Shown: positions 1 to 10,739, counted from the stretch's first letter. The stretch: 64,000 bases of DNA from Metridium senile (GCA_949775045.1 OX459103.1:3485701-3549700); one strand, 5' to 3'. Made by a program: numbers and translations. Notes: generated by a model not told the origin, from the letters alone.

Positions 1-131
1 CAAACACTAAAAGTGTGCAACATAAATATGACTAAATACTGCTAAATTATGCAAATTCTTTTGTTCTCTATTGTTTGATCAACACTATTTAGTGGTAAAT
101 AGTACAAGGTATTGCACACTTTTAGTGTTTG
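1..131. repeat. Foldback MITE with 20-bp terminal inverted repeats
   Basis: The first 20 bases (CAAACACTAAAAGTGTGCAA) return as the reverse complement at 112-131. The interior is AT-rich and non-coding. The left target duplication lies outside the window, so the superfamily cannot be given. Confidence 0.8.
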
Positions 132-655
132 TACTCTATATAAGCAAATTGTACATTAGTAATACTAATAATAATATAATAGAGTTGGGGTTCGCGGGCG
201 TAAATATGTTTTTGGCACGACTCAGGTTCATTTTAGCCAGAGCGCAGCGGCATTTATTAGGGCATTTATTAAGCGAAAATTAAGGTCATTTTCATTCAAA
301 AGAGCAACGATCTAATCTAAGCAAAATGCCCTATAAAGTTATTCTAACTATTATTTTACGATGATCCAGCTAATATCACGAAAAGAACCATCAAAATTTT
401 AATATATTATATAATTATGCGCATCAGATCATTTCATGTATCTTGCGCAAAATAAATGATTCAAGTTATACTCAGTTTTAATAACAGTTATAGTCATTGC
501 TATTATTATCATTATTGTCATCGTGCTGGATAGCTACAAAGTTCACAGCCCTATTTATATAGTCTCAAATATACACGTCTCTCGACCAATCACAATGCGG
601 GTACTGTTACAATGATTTTATAATTATAGTTAAAGGTGAGCGTAGTACTAGTGTA
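132..655. other. No gene seen
   Basis: AT-rich sequence with only short, composition-driven open frames. No splice-framed homology, tRNA or inverted repeat was recognised. Confidence 0.5.
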
Positions 656-1504
656 TAGAGTGATTTTCATTTGACCGGGAAAGAAAAACGACTATTTAGT
701 TCGTACTTGTTGGTAAAGAACAGAAGAAAACAATAGATTCAGAGTGTAGTAACAACTCTTAAGCCTGGTTTTCACTAGCGACGCAACGCAAGCGCAAACG
801 CAAGCGCAAGCACAAGCATGTGAAAACGAGACGTGAATAAGCGCAAGCGCAAACAAACTATTCACTAGTGCCACGCGCAAGCACAAGCGCAAACGCAAGA
901 AAAATTTTTGATACCTTGCGCTTGCGCTTGTGCATGCGCTTGCGAGTAGGGTTTTTATGAGAGTTCTGCGCCATTCGCTGAGGTAAGCAGTTTTTTTTAT
1001 TCCTTAGCTAGGCAATTTTTGATTTCTGTATCGCAAACTCAGCTATTTTTGAGGTGAATTCAGAATTTGTGAATTTAGTTAATCCGGAAATAATCCGATG
1101 AAAGCACTTTTCTATAGGGTATTCAAATCCTAGTAGGGTGTTTATTGTCCATGGGATTAGTTAGAAACAAATGGTATATCTGTTCTATATTTAGTCATTA
1201 TTAATGGTTCTATATGTGCATTTGAAAATACTTTCCTTACACAAAATTCTAGCATATAGAAATATATCTGCAGAGCTGTTTAGTTTAGTTATTTTGTAAT
1301 CATGTTCATTTAGTAATATGTAGGTTGGTGTATTATTTGTTAATCCTTTAATCCTTTGTTTGTCTTGAAAACTACAAGATTGTGAATTGTTAATGAGTCC
1401 AAAGACTTTGTTTTGGTAAAGTAAAGCAAATTGATTTTTATTATAAAACTCTCAATTACAATCATTGTTATCCGGTCTATTCAATTATAGAGGATGGTAA
1501 AAGT

Positions 1505-3022
1505 CTAATATTTCTGCCACTTTTCTGAAGGCTTCTTGATTACTGCTCTTAATCTATCCGAACGTCGAATAGGTTCTGGGATGCCTTTCTGTTTCATTGA
1601 ATCGGCATAATTGAGCCATTTTACAGGCTTCTTATATGAAGATGGTGGCGTTAGTAATAGCGTTTGTCGTGATGAACTAACTGCAGGATCAAATAAGGTT
1701 GATGGTTTTCTGACTTCATAAGTAGAAGGAGCCTTTAATGGTGTCGACGAAGCTTTCTCTAGCATTTGACTACTCGACGAGTGAGGTAGTAATGATTCGT
1801 TGGTTTGAAGTGATGATGCTGCACTTGTTTTAGGCATAGCCGTTAAGCTCTCAAAGCCACTATCGAATACTCTAGTTGATGGAGCATTTTGAGGGGTTGT
1901 AGGTTGAGTTTCATCTAGGTTGTCATCATGCGTAGGTAATGCTTCGACCATAGGGATATTAGATGGAAGATGAACTCTTGAAGAATTGTTATTTAGTTGT
2001 TTTTCTAGATCTAAATAGCGTTGATACACCTGAGAATATCTTTTCATTTTTATTTCCGATGAAACATTTGGCTCGTTGAGGATATTCTGCATTTGTTTAT
2101 TCAATCCCTGCAATATGGTTAACTGTGGCGGCTGCATAACACTCTGACGCTCATAATAGTTTACCAAACTTTCTAAGGCCGTGTTTGAGTAAGCTTCAGC
2201 TGAGGACTGGGTAGGAGCCCTTTCTTCGGGCAAAACATTAGCCCGCAGTCTACACTCTTCAGCGGTATTGGGTTTGAGATCCACAAAAAGATATCCGTAA
2301 GGCCGTTGGACAGCGGCTTCATATTTTTGAATAAACTGCTCTGTTTTTCCGGGGTACATCTGTTTGCCCAAGGTAGTTATTTGGAGTTTATCTCTCGGAT
2401 TTTTAAACAATACAAGATAGGCTGTATTTAGACTTAAAGTTCGCATTATTTTCCCTTGAAAATAAAGGTTCTGTACCATGAAAATGACGCTAAGATTCCG
2501 ATGGTGAGATCCTTTGGTAAATAAATTGAGGATGCGTTTATCATTAGAGGTTTCAGACATTTGATCATCAATGACAATTAGGTTATTGAATTTTGCATCA
2601 AAAAACCAATCTTCGTCAATATCGTGAGGCACCCCTTTAATAAATTCAATTCCAGGAACTGTTTTCAACATATTATCGTATGCCGGCTGCCACTGTGAGT
2701 AGCTCCACACAATTCTTTGTGGCATAGGTGTGATAACTTGAGTTGCATGCTTAAGCAGATTTTGGACCCAAAATGTTTTTCCTGATCCTGTCATACCCGC
2801 TACAAGCGCAGTGAATGGGTGCTCTAACTGAAATTTTCCACAATTCTCTATTGATCCATTTCCAAGTTGAAGGGTTGTAGGTTTTTGATGACTATCATCA
2901 TTAGGTATTTTTCCTTGCTGATACCAGTATGTACGTTCTGGTCCATTTATTTTGTGGACTCGACTCAAATGGGATGATAAATTTTTGACTGACTTCCGAC
3001 ACAATGAACACATCCGAGTCAT
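1505..3022 (-). CDS. A32/FtsK-like packaging ATPase, intact copy in the left arm
   Basis: A 505-residue ATPase resembling the genome-packaging ATPases of Polintons/adintoviruses, which drive DNA into capsids. A C2H2-like finger (C5, C8, H18, H23) opens the protein. Walker A GMTGSGKT is at 76-83 and Walker B LIVIDD at 148-153. A conserved stretch around 169-190 (HHRNLSVIFMVQNL) follows. The C-terminal 200 residues are low-complexity, rich in Ser, Thr and Pro. The ATG at 3022 lies 43 bases downstream of a TATA box. The frame is uninterrupted and nearly identical to the copies at 4040 and 27082. The ATPase identification is firm from the motifs; assignment to virus-type packaging rests on element context and family resemblance. 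No capsid gene is nearby, so whether it has a substrate here is unknown. Confidence 0.85.
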   Translation of the reverse strand: MTRMCSLCRKSVKNLSSHLSRVHKINGPERTYWYQQGKIPNDDSHQKPTTLQLGNGSIENCGKFQLEHPFTALVAGMTGSGKTFWVQNLLKHATQVITPMPQRIVWSYSQWQPAYDNMLKTVPGIEFIKGVPHDIDEDWFFDAKFNNLIVIDDQMSETSNDKRILNLFTKGSHHRNLSVIFMVQNLYFQGKIMRTLSLNTAYLVLFKNPRDKLQITTLGKQMYPGKTEQFIQKYEAAVQRPYGYLFVDLKPNTAEECRLRANVLPEERAPTQSSAEAYSNTALESLVNYYERQSVMQPPQLTILQGLNKQMQNILNEPNVSSEIKMKRYSQVYQRYLDLEKQLNNNSSRVHLPSNIPMVEALPTHDDNLDETQPTTPQNAPSTRVFDSGFESLTAMPKTSAASSLQTNESLLPHSSSSQMLEKASSTPLKAPSTYEVRKPSTLFDPAVSSSRQTLLLTPPSSYKKPVKWLNYADSMKQKGIPEPIRRSDRLRAVIKKPSEKWQKY

Positions 3023-3064
3023 CGCGAGTCTTTTTAGTTATAGATGAATAGATCATTTTAGCCC

Positions 3065-3074
3065 TATTTATATA
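3065..3074 (-). promoter_or_regulatory. TATA box of the left-arm ATPase gene
   Basis: TATATAAATA on the minus strand ends 43 bases before the ATG at 3022. The same box at the same distance precedes the other two ATPase copies. Confidence 0.7.
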
Positions 3075-3117
3075 CACTTTCTAAACATCAATAGCTTGGC
3101 TACCAAGCTGTCAATTT

Positions 3118-3945
3118 GTAGCTAGAAGGCTATGGGTAGCCTATGTAGCTAGCATGCTATGGGTAGCCTATGTAGCTAGCAGGCTATGGGTAGCCTATAT
3201 AGCTAGCTGGCTATGGGTAGCCATATAGCTAGCAGGCTATGGGTAGCCAAAAGCTAGCAGGCTATGGGTAGCCAAAAGCTAGCAGGCTATGGGTACCATA
3301 GCCTTCTAGCTACATAGGCTACCCATAGCCTTCTAGCTACATAGGCTACCCATAGCCTGCTAGCTTTGGCTACCCATAGCCAGCTAGCTATATAGGCTAC
3401 CCATAGCCTTCTAGCTACATAGGCTACCCATAGCCTGCTAGCTTTTGGCTACCCATAGCCTGCTAGCTATATAGGCTACCCATAGCCTGCTAGCTACATA
3501 GGCTACCCATAGCCTGCTAGCTTTGGCTACCCATAGCCAGCTAGCTATATAGGCTACCCATAGCCTTCTAGCTACATAGGCTACCCATAGCCTTCTAGCT
3601 ACATAGGCTACCCATAGCCTGCTAGCTTTGGCTACCCATAGCCAGCTAGCTATATAGGCTACCCATAGCCTTCTAGCTACATAGGCTACCCATAGCCTGC
3701 TAGCTACATAGGCTACCCATAGCCTGCTAGCTTTGGCTACCCATAGCCAGCTAGCTATATAGGCTACCCATAGCCTGCTAGCTACATAGGCTACCCATAG
3801 CCTTTTAGCTACATAGGCTACCCATAGCCTGATAGCTTTGGCTACCCATAGCCAGCTAGCTATATAGGCTACCCATAGCCTTCTAGCTACATAGGCTACC
3901 CATAGCCTGCTAGCTACATAGGCTACCCATAGCCTTCTAGCTACA
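3118..3945. repeat. Minisatellite at the palindrome centre
   Basis: Degenerate units of about 20-27 bp built from GCTAGC, TACATAGG and CTACCCATAGCC. The array reads one way to about 3294 and as its reverse complement from 3295 on. The units are themselves partly self-complementary. The array lies upstream of both divergent ATPase genes. The same array precedes the ATPase at 27082. Confidence 0.9.
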
Positions 3946-3987
3946 AATTGACAGCTTGGTAGCCAAGCTATTGATGTTTAGAAAGTG

Positions 3988-3997
3988 TATATAAATA
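3988..3997 (+). promoter_or_regulatory. TATA box of the right-arm ATPase gene
   Basis: TATATAAATA, 42 bases upstream of the ATG at 4040, mirroring the box on the other arm. Confidence 0.65.
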
Positions 3998-4039
3998 GGG
4001 CTAAAATGATCTATTCATTTATAACTAAAAAGACTCGCG

Positions 4040-5557
4040 ATGACTCGGATGTGTTCATTGTGTCGGAAGTCAGTCAAAAATTTATCATCCCATTTGAGTC
4101 GAGTCCACAAAATAAATGGACCAGAACGTACATACTGGTATCAGCAAGGAAAAATACCTAATGATGATAGTCATCAAAAACCTACAACCCTTCAACTTGG
4201 AAATGGATCAATAGAGAATTGTGGAAAATTTCAGTTAGAGCACCCATTCACTGCGCTTGTAGCGGGTATGACAGGATCAGGAAAAACATTTTGGGTCCAA
4301 AATCTGCTTAAGCATGCAACTCAAGTTATCACACCTGTGCCACAAAGAATTGTGTGGAGCTACTCACAGTGGCAGCCGGCATACGATAATATGTTGAAAA
4401 CAGTTCCTGGAATTGAATTTATTAAAGGGGTGCCTCACGATATTGACGAAGATTGGTTTTTTGATGCAAAATTCAATAACCTGATTGTCATTGATGATTA
4501 AATGTCTGAAACCTCTAATGATAAACGCATCCTCAATTTATTTACCAAAGGATCTCACCATCGAAATCTTAGCGTCATTTTCATGGTACAGAACCTTTAT
4601 TTTCAAGGGAAAATAATGCGAACTTTAAGTCTAAATACAGCCTATCTTGTATTGTTTAAAAATCCGAGAGATAAACTCCAAATAACTACCTTGGGCAAAC
4701 AGATGTACCCCGGAAAAACAGAGCAGTTTATTCAAAAATATGAAGCCGCTGTCCAACGGCCTTACGGATATCTTTTTGTGGATCTCAAACCCAATACCGC
4801 TGAAGAGTGTAGACTGCGGGCTAATGTTTTGCCCGAAGAAAGGGCTCCTACCCAGTCCTCAGCTGAAGCTTACTCAAACACGGCCTTAGAAAGTTTGGTA
4901 AACTATTATGAGCGTCAGAGTGTTATGCAGCCGCCACAGTTAACCATATTGCAGGGATTGAATAAACAAATGCAGAATATCCTCAACGAGCCAAATGTTT
5001 CATCGGAAATAAAAATGAAAAGATATTCTCAGGTGTATCAACGCTATTTAGATCTAGAAAAACAACTAAATAACAATTCTTCAAGAGTTCATCTTCCATC
5101 TAATATCCCTATGGTCGAAGCATTACCTACGCATGATGACAACCTAGATGAAACTCAACCTACAACCCCTCAAAATGCTCCATCAACTAGAGTATTCGAT
5201 AGTGGCTTTGAGAGCTTAACGGCTATGCCTAAAACAAGTGCAGCATCATCACTTCAAACCAACGAATCATTACTACCTCACTCGTCGAGTAGTCAAATGC
5301 TAGAGAAAGCTTCGTCGACACCATTAAAGGCTCCTTCTACTTATGAAGTCAGAAAACCATCAACCTTATTTGATCCTGCAGTTAGTTCATCACGACAAAC
5401 GCTATTACTAACGCCACCATCTTCATATAAGAAGCCTGTAAAATGGCTCAATTATGCCGATTCAATGAAACAGAAAGGCATCCCAGAACCTATTCGACGT
5501 TCGGATAGATTAAGAGCAGTAATCAAGAAGCCTTCAGAAAAGTGGCAGAAATATTAG
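4040..5557 (+). pseudogene. Packaging ATPase, right-arm copy broken by one nonsense codon
   Basis: This is the mirror copy of the gene at 1505-3022. Codon 154, directly after the Walker B acidic pair, is TAA (4499-4501). The other two copies in the window have CAA (Gln) there. The rest of the frame continues without another break to the same stop at 5557. The first 153 residues contain the zinc finger and both Walker motifs but lack the following conserved region, so a terminated product is unlikely to work. An ATG at 4502 could in theory start a 351-residue C-terminal fragment, but nothing supports that use. A single C-to-T change explains the defect, which points to recent decay. Confidence 0.9.
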
Positions 5558-6244
5558 ACTTTTACCATCCTCTATAATTGAATAGACCGGATAACAATGA
5601 TTGTAATTGAGAGTTTTATAATAAAAATCAATTTGCTTTACTTTACCAAAACAAAGTCTTTGGACTCATTAACAATTCACAATCTTGTAGTTTTCAAGAC
5701 AAACAAAGGATTAAAGGATTAACAAATAATACACCAACCTACATATTACTAAATGAACATGATTACAAAATAACTAAACTAAACAGCTCTGCAGATATAT
5801 TTCTATATGCTAGAATTTTGTGTAAGGAAAGTATTTTCAAATGCACATATAGAACCATTAATAATGACTAAATATAGAACAGATATACCTTTTGTTTCTA
5901 ACTAATCCCATGGACAATAAACACCCTACTAGGATTTGAATACCCTATAGAAAAGTGCTTTCATCGGATTATTTCCGGATTAACTAAATTCACAAATTCT
6001 GAATTCACCTCAAAAATAGCTGAGTTTGCGATACAGAAATCAAAAATTGCCTAGCTAAGGAATAAAAAAAACTGCTTACCTCAGCGAATGGCGCAGAACT
6101 CTCATAAAAACCCTACTCTTGCGTGGGCGGTTTTCACTACGAAATAAGGCCTCTTGTGCTTGCGCTTGCTTCTGCGCTTGCGTCGCTAGTAAAAACCAGG
6201 CTTTAGTTTGCCAATTCTTTCACGGTCATATGAAAATCACTCTA

Positions 6245-6620
6245 CAAGTGTTGTTATTGCGATGCTAATTTGCCAACCATTCCACAATATATTTTTATTT
6301 TCTTTGTTTTAATAACAATGGTTGATTGGCAAATCCATAACAAAATTGGTCACTGAACGTAGTATAACGTTAACCTTTCACTGCTTCTCTGAGCGGAAAT
6401 ATTAGGTTTACGTATTTACGCTTAACGTAAAATAACCGAACCACTTACGTCGCATCACGGTTGAGTAAAGATATCGTAAAGTGAACTTTACATTTTTAAG
6501 GGAGTTCCCTTCTAGCCGAGGATACTTTTTCGATTCCACCGCCTAGCCTAGCAACTAGGTAAAACGGGGCGTAAATTGTCTTTAAGTTTGATTGATTTAC
6601 GTTAGCTTTACGTAATTGAT
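6245..6620. other. No gene seen
   Basis: 3' flank of the type B gene at 6621. A weak inverted repeat (TTGCCAACCATT against AATGGTTGATTGGCAA) lies at about 6269-6336. Nothing else was recognised. Confidence 0.5.
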
Positions 6621-8991
6621 TTACGTTAGAATTTCGTTCTGTGGATCATTTATCTTCCTGTTAACAAGAAAAAAGAGGCAACAAAGAACATGCCAAATAA
6701 ATGCCGCCACAATGAAAACCACGATTATGGCAGAAAGAACAAAAGAAATGAAAAAATACAGTATTGAAAACAACACTGACATGACTGCTACTATGATCTT
6801 CACGATCACCCAGAGAGGAAATGAGAGAATATAGTATATCATGAAGAAGATAGAGACAAAAATCGCCCCCCAATTTATAAAAAACGAGGACAAAAGCAAG
6901 ACATTCATAAGCATGACATAATGAGTGATAATAATACTTTCGGGTGATTGATCGACGAAATGGAACACATCGTCGTCTCTTACAATCATTAGATGATTGC
7001 TCATTAAAGCTTCCACTTCGGCCAACGAATCTTCGGCAAATACCAGATTATTTCCTGTGATCATGTCTTCGATTTCAACCCAGCAATCTTTGAACGATCC
7101 TACCAAAGTCTTGGTACCTCTGCTTTTTAGTATCTTTTCTTGATTTTTCTTCAGGCTAGCTGCAAAGCTTAATATCTTCTCAACACGGTCTGTCTTTAGC
7201 GAGGCGCTGTCACTGAGGGAAGAGATATCATCCCAGAATTGGCTAGCCTCTAGAAGTAGCACTGCTGTGTTCTTGGTCGCACCAAGCTGGTCGTGAACTG
7301 TATCTCTCTTTTGATTGAGTTCTGATTTCCTCTTCGATGTATCTCTCATTTCACGATGCACCTGTAAAAAGAGAAGCAGCAAATAAGAATGAAAGGTTGT
7401 GTGTTTGTCTGACGAACGTCGTACAATCTTGGACATAGTTGACACTCTCTGTAAATGCTTGATTTTTTATGACATACTATCCATTTCACAACCATTTTCT
7501 CCCCTCCCTCCCCCACCCCTGAACAATATTAATGTTGATATTCCTGAGATAAGAACACCTTCAGCTTATTGCAGGGAACACAACATTGCATTGGGGGGGG
7601 GGGGGGGGTCAAAATACCATCGCTAAATTGATATTTATCGACGAAAACGCGACGTTTCCCCTGATACTGCTAGTCCAGGGGCGGATCTAGGGAGTGTCCC
7701 TTCAGGAACCGGACACCCCCCTAGCGCCACAATTATCCCTATTTTATTTAAGACATTTAGGGACCTCACATCCCCTAACACCTTAAGAGCCCTTTATTTG
7801 CAATTGGGACAACCCCCTGACAAATGTCTGGATCCGTCCCGTTTTTTTTTTTCATCAGATGATAGAGCTCGAGTTAATAACTTTATATAGTTTGGAAAAT
7901 GATGGCAACTTGACATGGATGAATGGGAGAGGTGAACTGGGTGACTTTTCACCCTCTTTTTAGCAGTAAAGTCCCGTTTTAGCAAAGAAAAGCGGCACAA
8001 TTAAGATCTTTGCGCTTTTGTCTGCTGTTGTTATCCGACAAAAGGATATCAAAATTCACCCCTTGTCAAATTTCTGGATCCGCCCCTGACCGTCGAGTAT
8101 TTATACTAAATAGATATTAAAATTATTACTCTTGCCAAGGGCGAGGTGAATATTCAAGGAATACTAACCAAGGCAAAGTCGAGCACTCATAATAAATAAA
8201 TATAAATAGTGAAACCCCTCTTTACCGGACAGTACCATGCGAGCAGAGCTCGAGGTTCCTTTCTGCTAGGACCAAGAAAATGTCCGCTGTAGCGGGGGTT
8301 CAGATTTATATTGAAGGTATTTTCTGAAACTTTGGTATTAAATTATTATAAGGCCAAAATCGTATGTCCGGTTTAACAGAAGCGAATTCGGACCGGTTTA
8401 GAGGGGTTCCGTGGTTACCTTGATGATATCAGTAGAGAGACTATCAATCTCTTGTTGGGCGTCACGGGATCTGTTTCTATGACAATCCATATCTCGGTCT
8501 GCATCACGTGCCTTCTGGTCATTATTTTGGAGTAACTCTTCGATGGCCAGGCTCAAACCATAAATAGGCACCCACCACCACTTCTTAAGATCATCAACTT
8601 TCTCCTGCGCTTTATCTCTTTCGTCTCTTGCTTCTCGATACCTCCTCTCTGCATTTCGATATGACTCTTCCTCGCTTTCTTTCCTCCTTGCTAAGACCTT
8701 TTTCTTAGTATCAAGCTCGCGCTCTTGTTGTTTACACTTCTGTTCTTGCTGGTACAAATCATTGACTTGTTTCATTAGTATCTCAAGTTGGATGTTTTGC
8801 TGGACTTCCAGACGTCGAAGACCTTCGTAGTATATCTTAGATTGTTTGTTCAACATTATGGCGTCGTCTCGAACCGAACAGAGAATATCAGCTGCTTTGG
8901 TGGCGTTTCCTTGCTGTATTGCTTGACATGCTTTCTCTATCTGGTCAAAGCAATTGGAATATGACTCAATAGTACGCGTGGCGAGAGCCAT
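6621..8991 (-). CDS. Type B coiled-coil protein with hydrophobic C-terminal tail (B1), two exons
   Basis: Two exons, 8991-8419 and 7361-6621, join in phase 0 (AAG|gtaacc ... tttttacag|GTGCAT) to give 437 residues. Residues 1-137 and 155-190 are charged heptad-like helices flanking a hydrophobic tip at 138-154 (WWWVPIYG). Exon 2 carries a helix with FWDDISSLSDSASLKTD and a conserved GTKTLVGSFKDCW segment. The paralogue at 16925-18797 aligns along exon 1 and most of exon 2. Residues 338-425 are almost wholly hydrophobic, enough for three or four membrane spans, and have no counterpart in the paralogue. The helix-tip-helix layout recalls alpha-helical two-component pore formers (XaxAB or HBL type), but this is a hypothesis. 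The start is the ATG at 8991; a GTG two codons earlier is not needed. Confidence 0.75.
7676..8088. repeat. hAT-like MITE in the B1 intron
   Basis: Terminal inverted repeats CAGGGGCGGATC and its complement (GATCCGCCCCTG) bound about 413 bp. The CAGGGGCGGATC end is typical of hAT-derived MITEs. No clear 8-bp duplication was found, so the assignment rests on the ends alone. A G run lies just outside at 7593. Confidence 0.6.
8207..8417. repeat. Tigger/pogo-like MITE abutting the B1 splice donor
   Basis: The ends GTGAAACCCCTCTTTACCGG and the complement of CCGGTTTAGAGGGGTTCCGT resemble Tigger/pogo termini (AACCCC...). TA dinucleotides border it. Its right end lies within four bases of the exon 1 donor, so intron 1 opens with the GT and target-site TA and then the repeat terminus. 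Confidence 0.6.
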
Positions 8992-9254
8992 TGTCACTTA
9001 TTTGACTTAGCTTGCTCGAACAGCTCAAAAGAAATGATCACTGCAGGATCGATCACAACCGGAAGCTTCTCAGAATAATTCCCTGATTTGCAATCCACGA
9101 GTTAAAAAGGCATTTCTTGGAAGTCACGTGGTTATGAAACGATTTGATTGGACCATTCACACAAAACACTTTCAAAGGTTATTGATACGTAGAAACAAGT
9201 GATGACTGCTTGCATTTACGAACAATCAGCAAATAATGAAAATATTAAATTTAA
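8992..9254. other. Upstream region of B1; no gene seen
   Basis: Presumed promoter and 5' UTR of the minus-strand gene starting at 8991. No clear TATA box was picked out. Confidence 0.4.
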
Positions 9255-9480
9255 GGGGCGACCCATTTGATTTTTGAGGGGGGGGGGGAAGATTTTGAAA
9301 AAAAAATTCCTGCACGGCCCGCCCTAAGGTTCGACAAAATTTTCGTGCAAGCCAAAATCGCCACTCAAATCTTTGTAATTTTACCAAAAAAAATTCGAGC
9401 GCTTGTCAACGGGCTAAAAAAAATTTCTTGCACGGATCTAATCTTCCAACTTCCCGCTCAAATATCAAATGGTCCACCCC
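9255..9480. repeat. MITE, GGGGCG... family, copy 1
   Basis: The ends GGGGCGACCCATTTGA and the complement of TCAAATGGTCCACCCC are flanked by TAA on both sides (9252-9254, 9481-9483), a TWA-type duplication. The interior has a G run and the phrase GAAGATTTTGAAAAAAAA. A related copy is at 46133-46429. Confidence 0.75.
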
Positions 9481-9483
9481 TAA

Positions 9484-9959
9484 ATAACAGTATTGTGGTT
9501 GATTCACTTTCGGATATTCTTCCGTGTAGTTTTTGAAGTAAGCGGTTTGACGATATTGTATAATAATCAAAGCACTCTCACTTTCAGTACAAACATTGAA
9601 TAATAGAGATCATATATCTACAAGGTCAACTATTAATACCAACGTGAGAATGCTGTCATTAATTGCCCTATTTCATGATGACGTCACATGTGTTTACAGT
9701 GGGGGATAGAATCGCCGAAAACAATGGCAATTTCAACTAAATCTTCCTTCTCTTTGAAAATTGAGCTTCATATTATCTAGTTTTTATGTGTTATGGGTCT
9801 ATGTTTATACTTCCATATTTATGGCATTTTGTTGTCATTTCTTTCCTCTCCGTCTTGTAAATGCAACTTTATTGTGTATTCTCGTATTGTTGTTATGAAT
9901 CTGTGTGTATGATTATGATCGTCGCGGAAAAATAAGCAATTTATGCAATTGCAATTATA
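9484..9959. other. No gene seen
   Basis: AT-rich sequence without repeat structure or credible coding potential. Confidence 0.5.
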
Positions 9960-10030
9960 GAAGCCCGAAAAAAATTCGGGACTTCAACGGGATTTGAACC
10001 CATGTCACACATCATATAACCGCGGATCAC

Positions 10031-10034
<4 letters not shown>
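9960..10034 (-). repeat. tRNA-derived fragment, possibly SINE remnant
   Basis: On the minus strand GGGTTCAAATCCC matches a pol III B box, and a short hairpin (CCCGAA...TTCGGG) follows. The A box and a cloverleaf are not convincing, so this is not called as a tRNA. Confidence 0.3.
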
Positions 10035-10063
<29 letters not shown>

Positions 10064-10245
10064 AATCCTGCAGAGGAATATTGTGAGAAAAAAAAATCCT
10101 GCAGGGGAATATTGTGAGAAAAAAAATCTTGCAGGGAATCCAGACCCCCCCAAAAAAGGCTTGAACCCAAGAAAAAAAAAATCCTGCAGACATTTGTCTC
10201 CGAAAAAAAAATCCTGCACAGATTTTTCTGCCAAAAGAAAACAAT
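10035..10245. repeat. 29-base G run and AATCCTGCAG repeats
   Basis: An unbroken run of about 29 G (10035-10063) is followed by repeats of GAAAAAAAAATCCTGCAG. The phrase is shared with the interior of the GGGGCG-type MITEs, so this is probably a degraded member. Confidence 0.7.
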
Positions 10246-10360
10246 GGAATTAAAGACTGCTAAGGTGTATTAGTCTAATATCTATTTCACGGGTTAAATG
10301 ACTTCACTCTAAGGTGCATAAGTCTAATATCTATTTCTAGTTTAGTGCCTAAAGCCTATA

Positions 10361-10476
10361 GTTTCCATGTGATCGCTCACGATCGCCGGATCGCTGAAAA
10401 GTGTTTCCATATAATCGCTGACGATCGCTGGCATAATTTTCAGCGATCCGGCGATCGTGAGCGATTATATGGAAAC
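10361..10476. repeat. Foldback MITE with TA duplication
   Basis: A palindrome of about 116 bp with arms of about 40 bp rich in CGATCG (GTTTCCATGTGATCGC and complement), flanked by TA. Confidence 0.8.
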
Positions 10477-10739
10477 TAGGCTTGAACCATATTAAATTTG
10501 GGACTTATATTTTATTTCGCAATTTATATTGTTCTAAAGTTAAAGTTCTTCGTGCTGTGTCTCGCTAGTTTCTTCATCTCGCTCGTTGTCTGTTTCACCC
10601 ATGATCTCTTTGTCTTCTCTGAGGTGTTGTTCGTAATATATACCTAAAATGATAAAAATATTTCTTATTTTAATCAGGATTGTTTTTTTGATTATTAAAC
10701 ACAAAAAAGCGGCGTTATTTGCCAACGGAAAATGACCGA

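Larger units (their letters stand above)
945..6117. mobile_element. Palindromic Polinton/Maverick-type mini-element
   Basis: The element starts AGTAGGG and ends CCCTACT. It is flanked by the 6-bp direct repeat CTTGCG (939-944 and 6118-6123). Ends beginning AG and a 6-bp duplication are characteristic of Polinton/Maverick integrase insertion. The two halves are reverse complements over almost their whole length, meeting at a GGTACC centre (3292-3297). Each half has a roughly 560-bp terminal region, an outward-facing ATPase gene, a TATA box and a minisatellite. The arms differ mainly in minisatellite length (about 180 against 650 bp). No integrase, polymerase B or capsid gene is present, so it cannot move on its own. 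It looks like a head-to-head dimer of the right half of an element like the one at 24434-29181. Confidence 0.85.
762..6202. repeat. Inner MITE (GCAAGCGC-rich), split by the Polinton-type element
   Basis: The ends AGCCTGGTTTTCACTAGCGA and its reverse complement (one mismatch) lie at 762 and 6202. Both are flanked by TTA (759-761 and 6203-6205), a 3-bp duplication of the TWA type typical of PIF/Harbinger elements. The left half is rich in GCAAGCGC repeats. The Polinton-type element sits in one such repeat. Confidence 0.7.
656..6244. repeat. Outer MITE split by later insertions
   Basis: A 28-bp end at 656-683 (TAGAGTGATTTTCAT...) matches the reverse complement of the sequence ending at 6244, with about two mismatches. 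TA at both borders suggests a TA target duplication, as for Tc1/mariner-type elements. Everything at 759-6205 is inserted inside it. Confidence 0.65.

Noticed and set aside
945..6117. Full Polinton or endogenous virus with polymerase, integrase and capsid
   Set aside because: Only the ATPase is present in a 5.2-kb element; no polymerase B, integrase or capsid motifs seen.
9960..10034. A second tRNA gene
   Set aside because: Only the T arm/B box is convincing; no acceptor pairing or anticodon arm.
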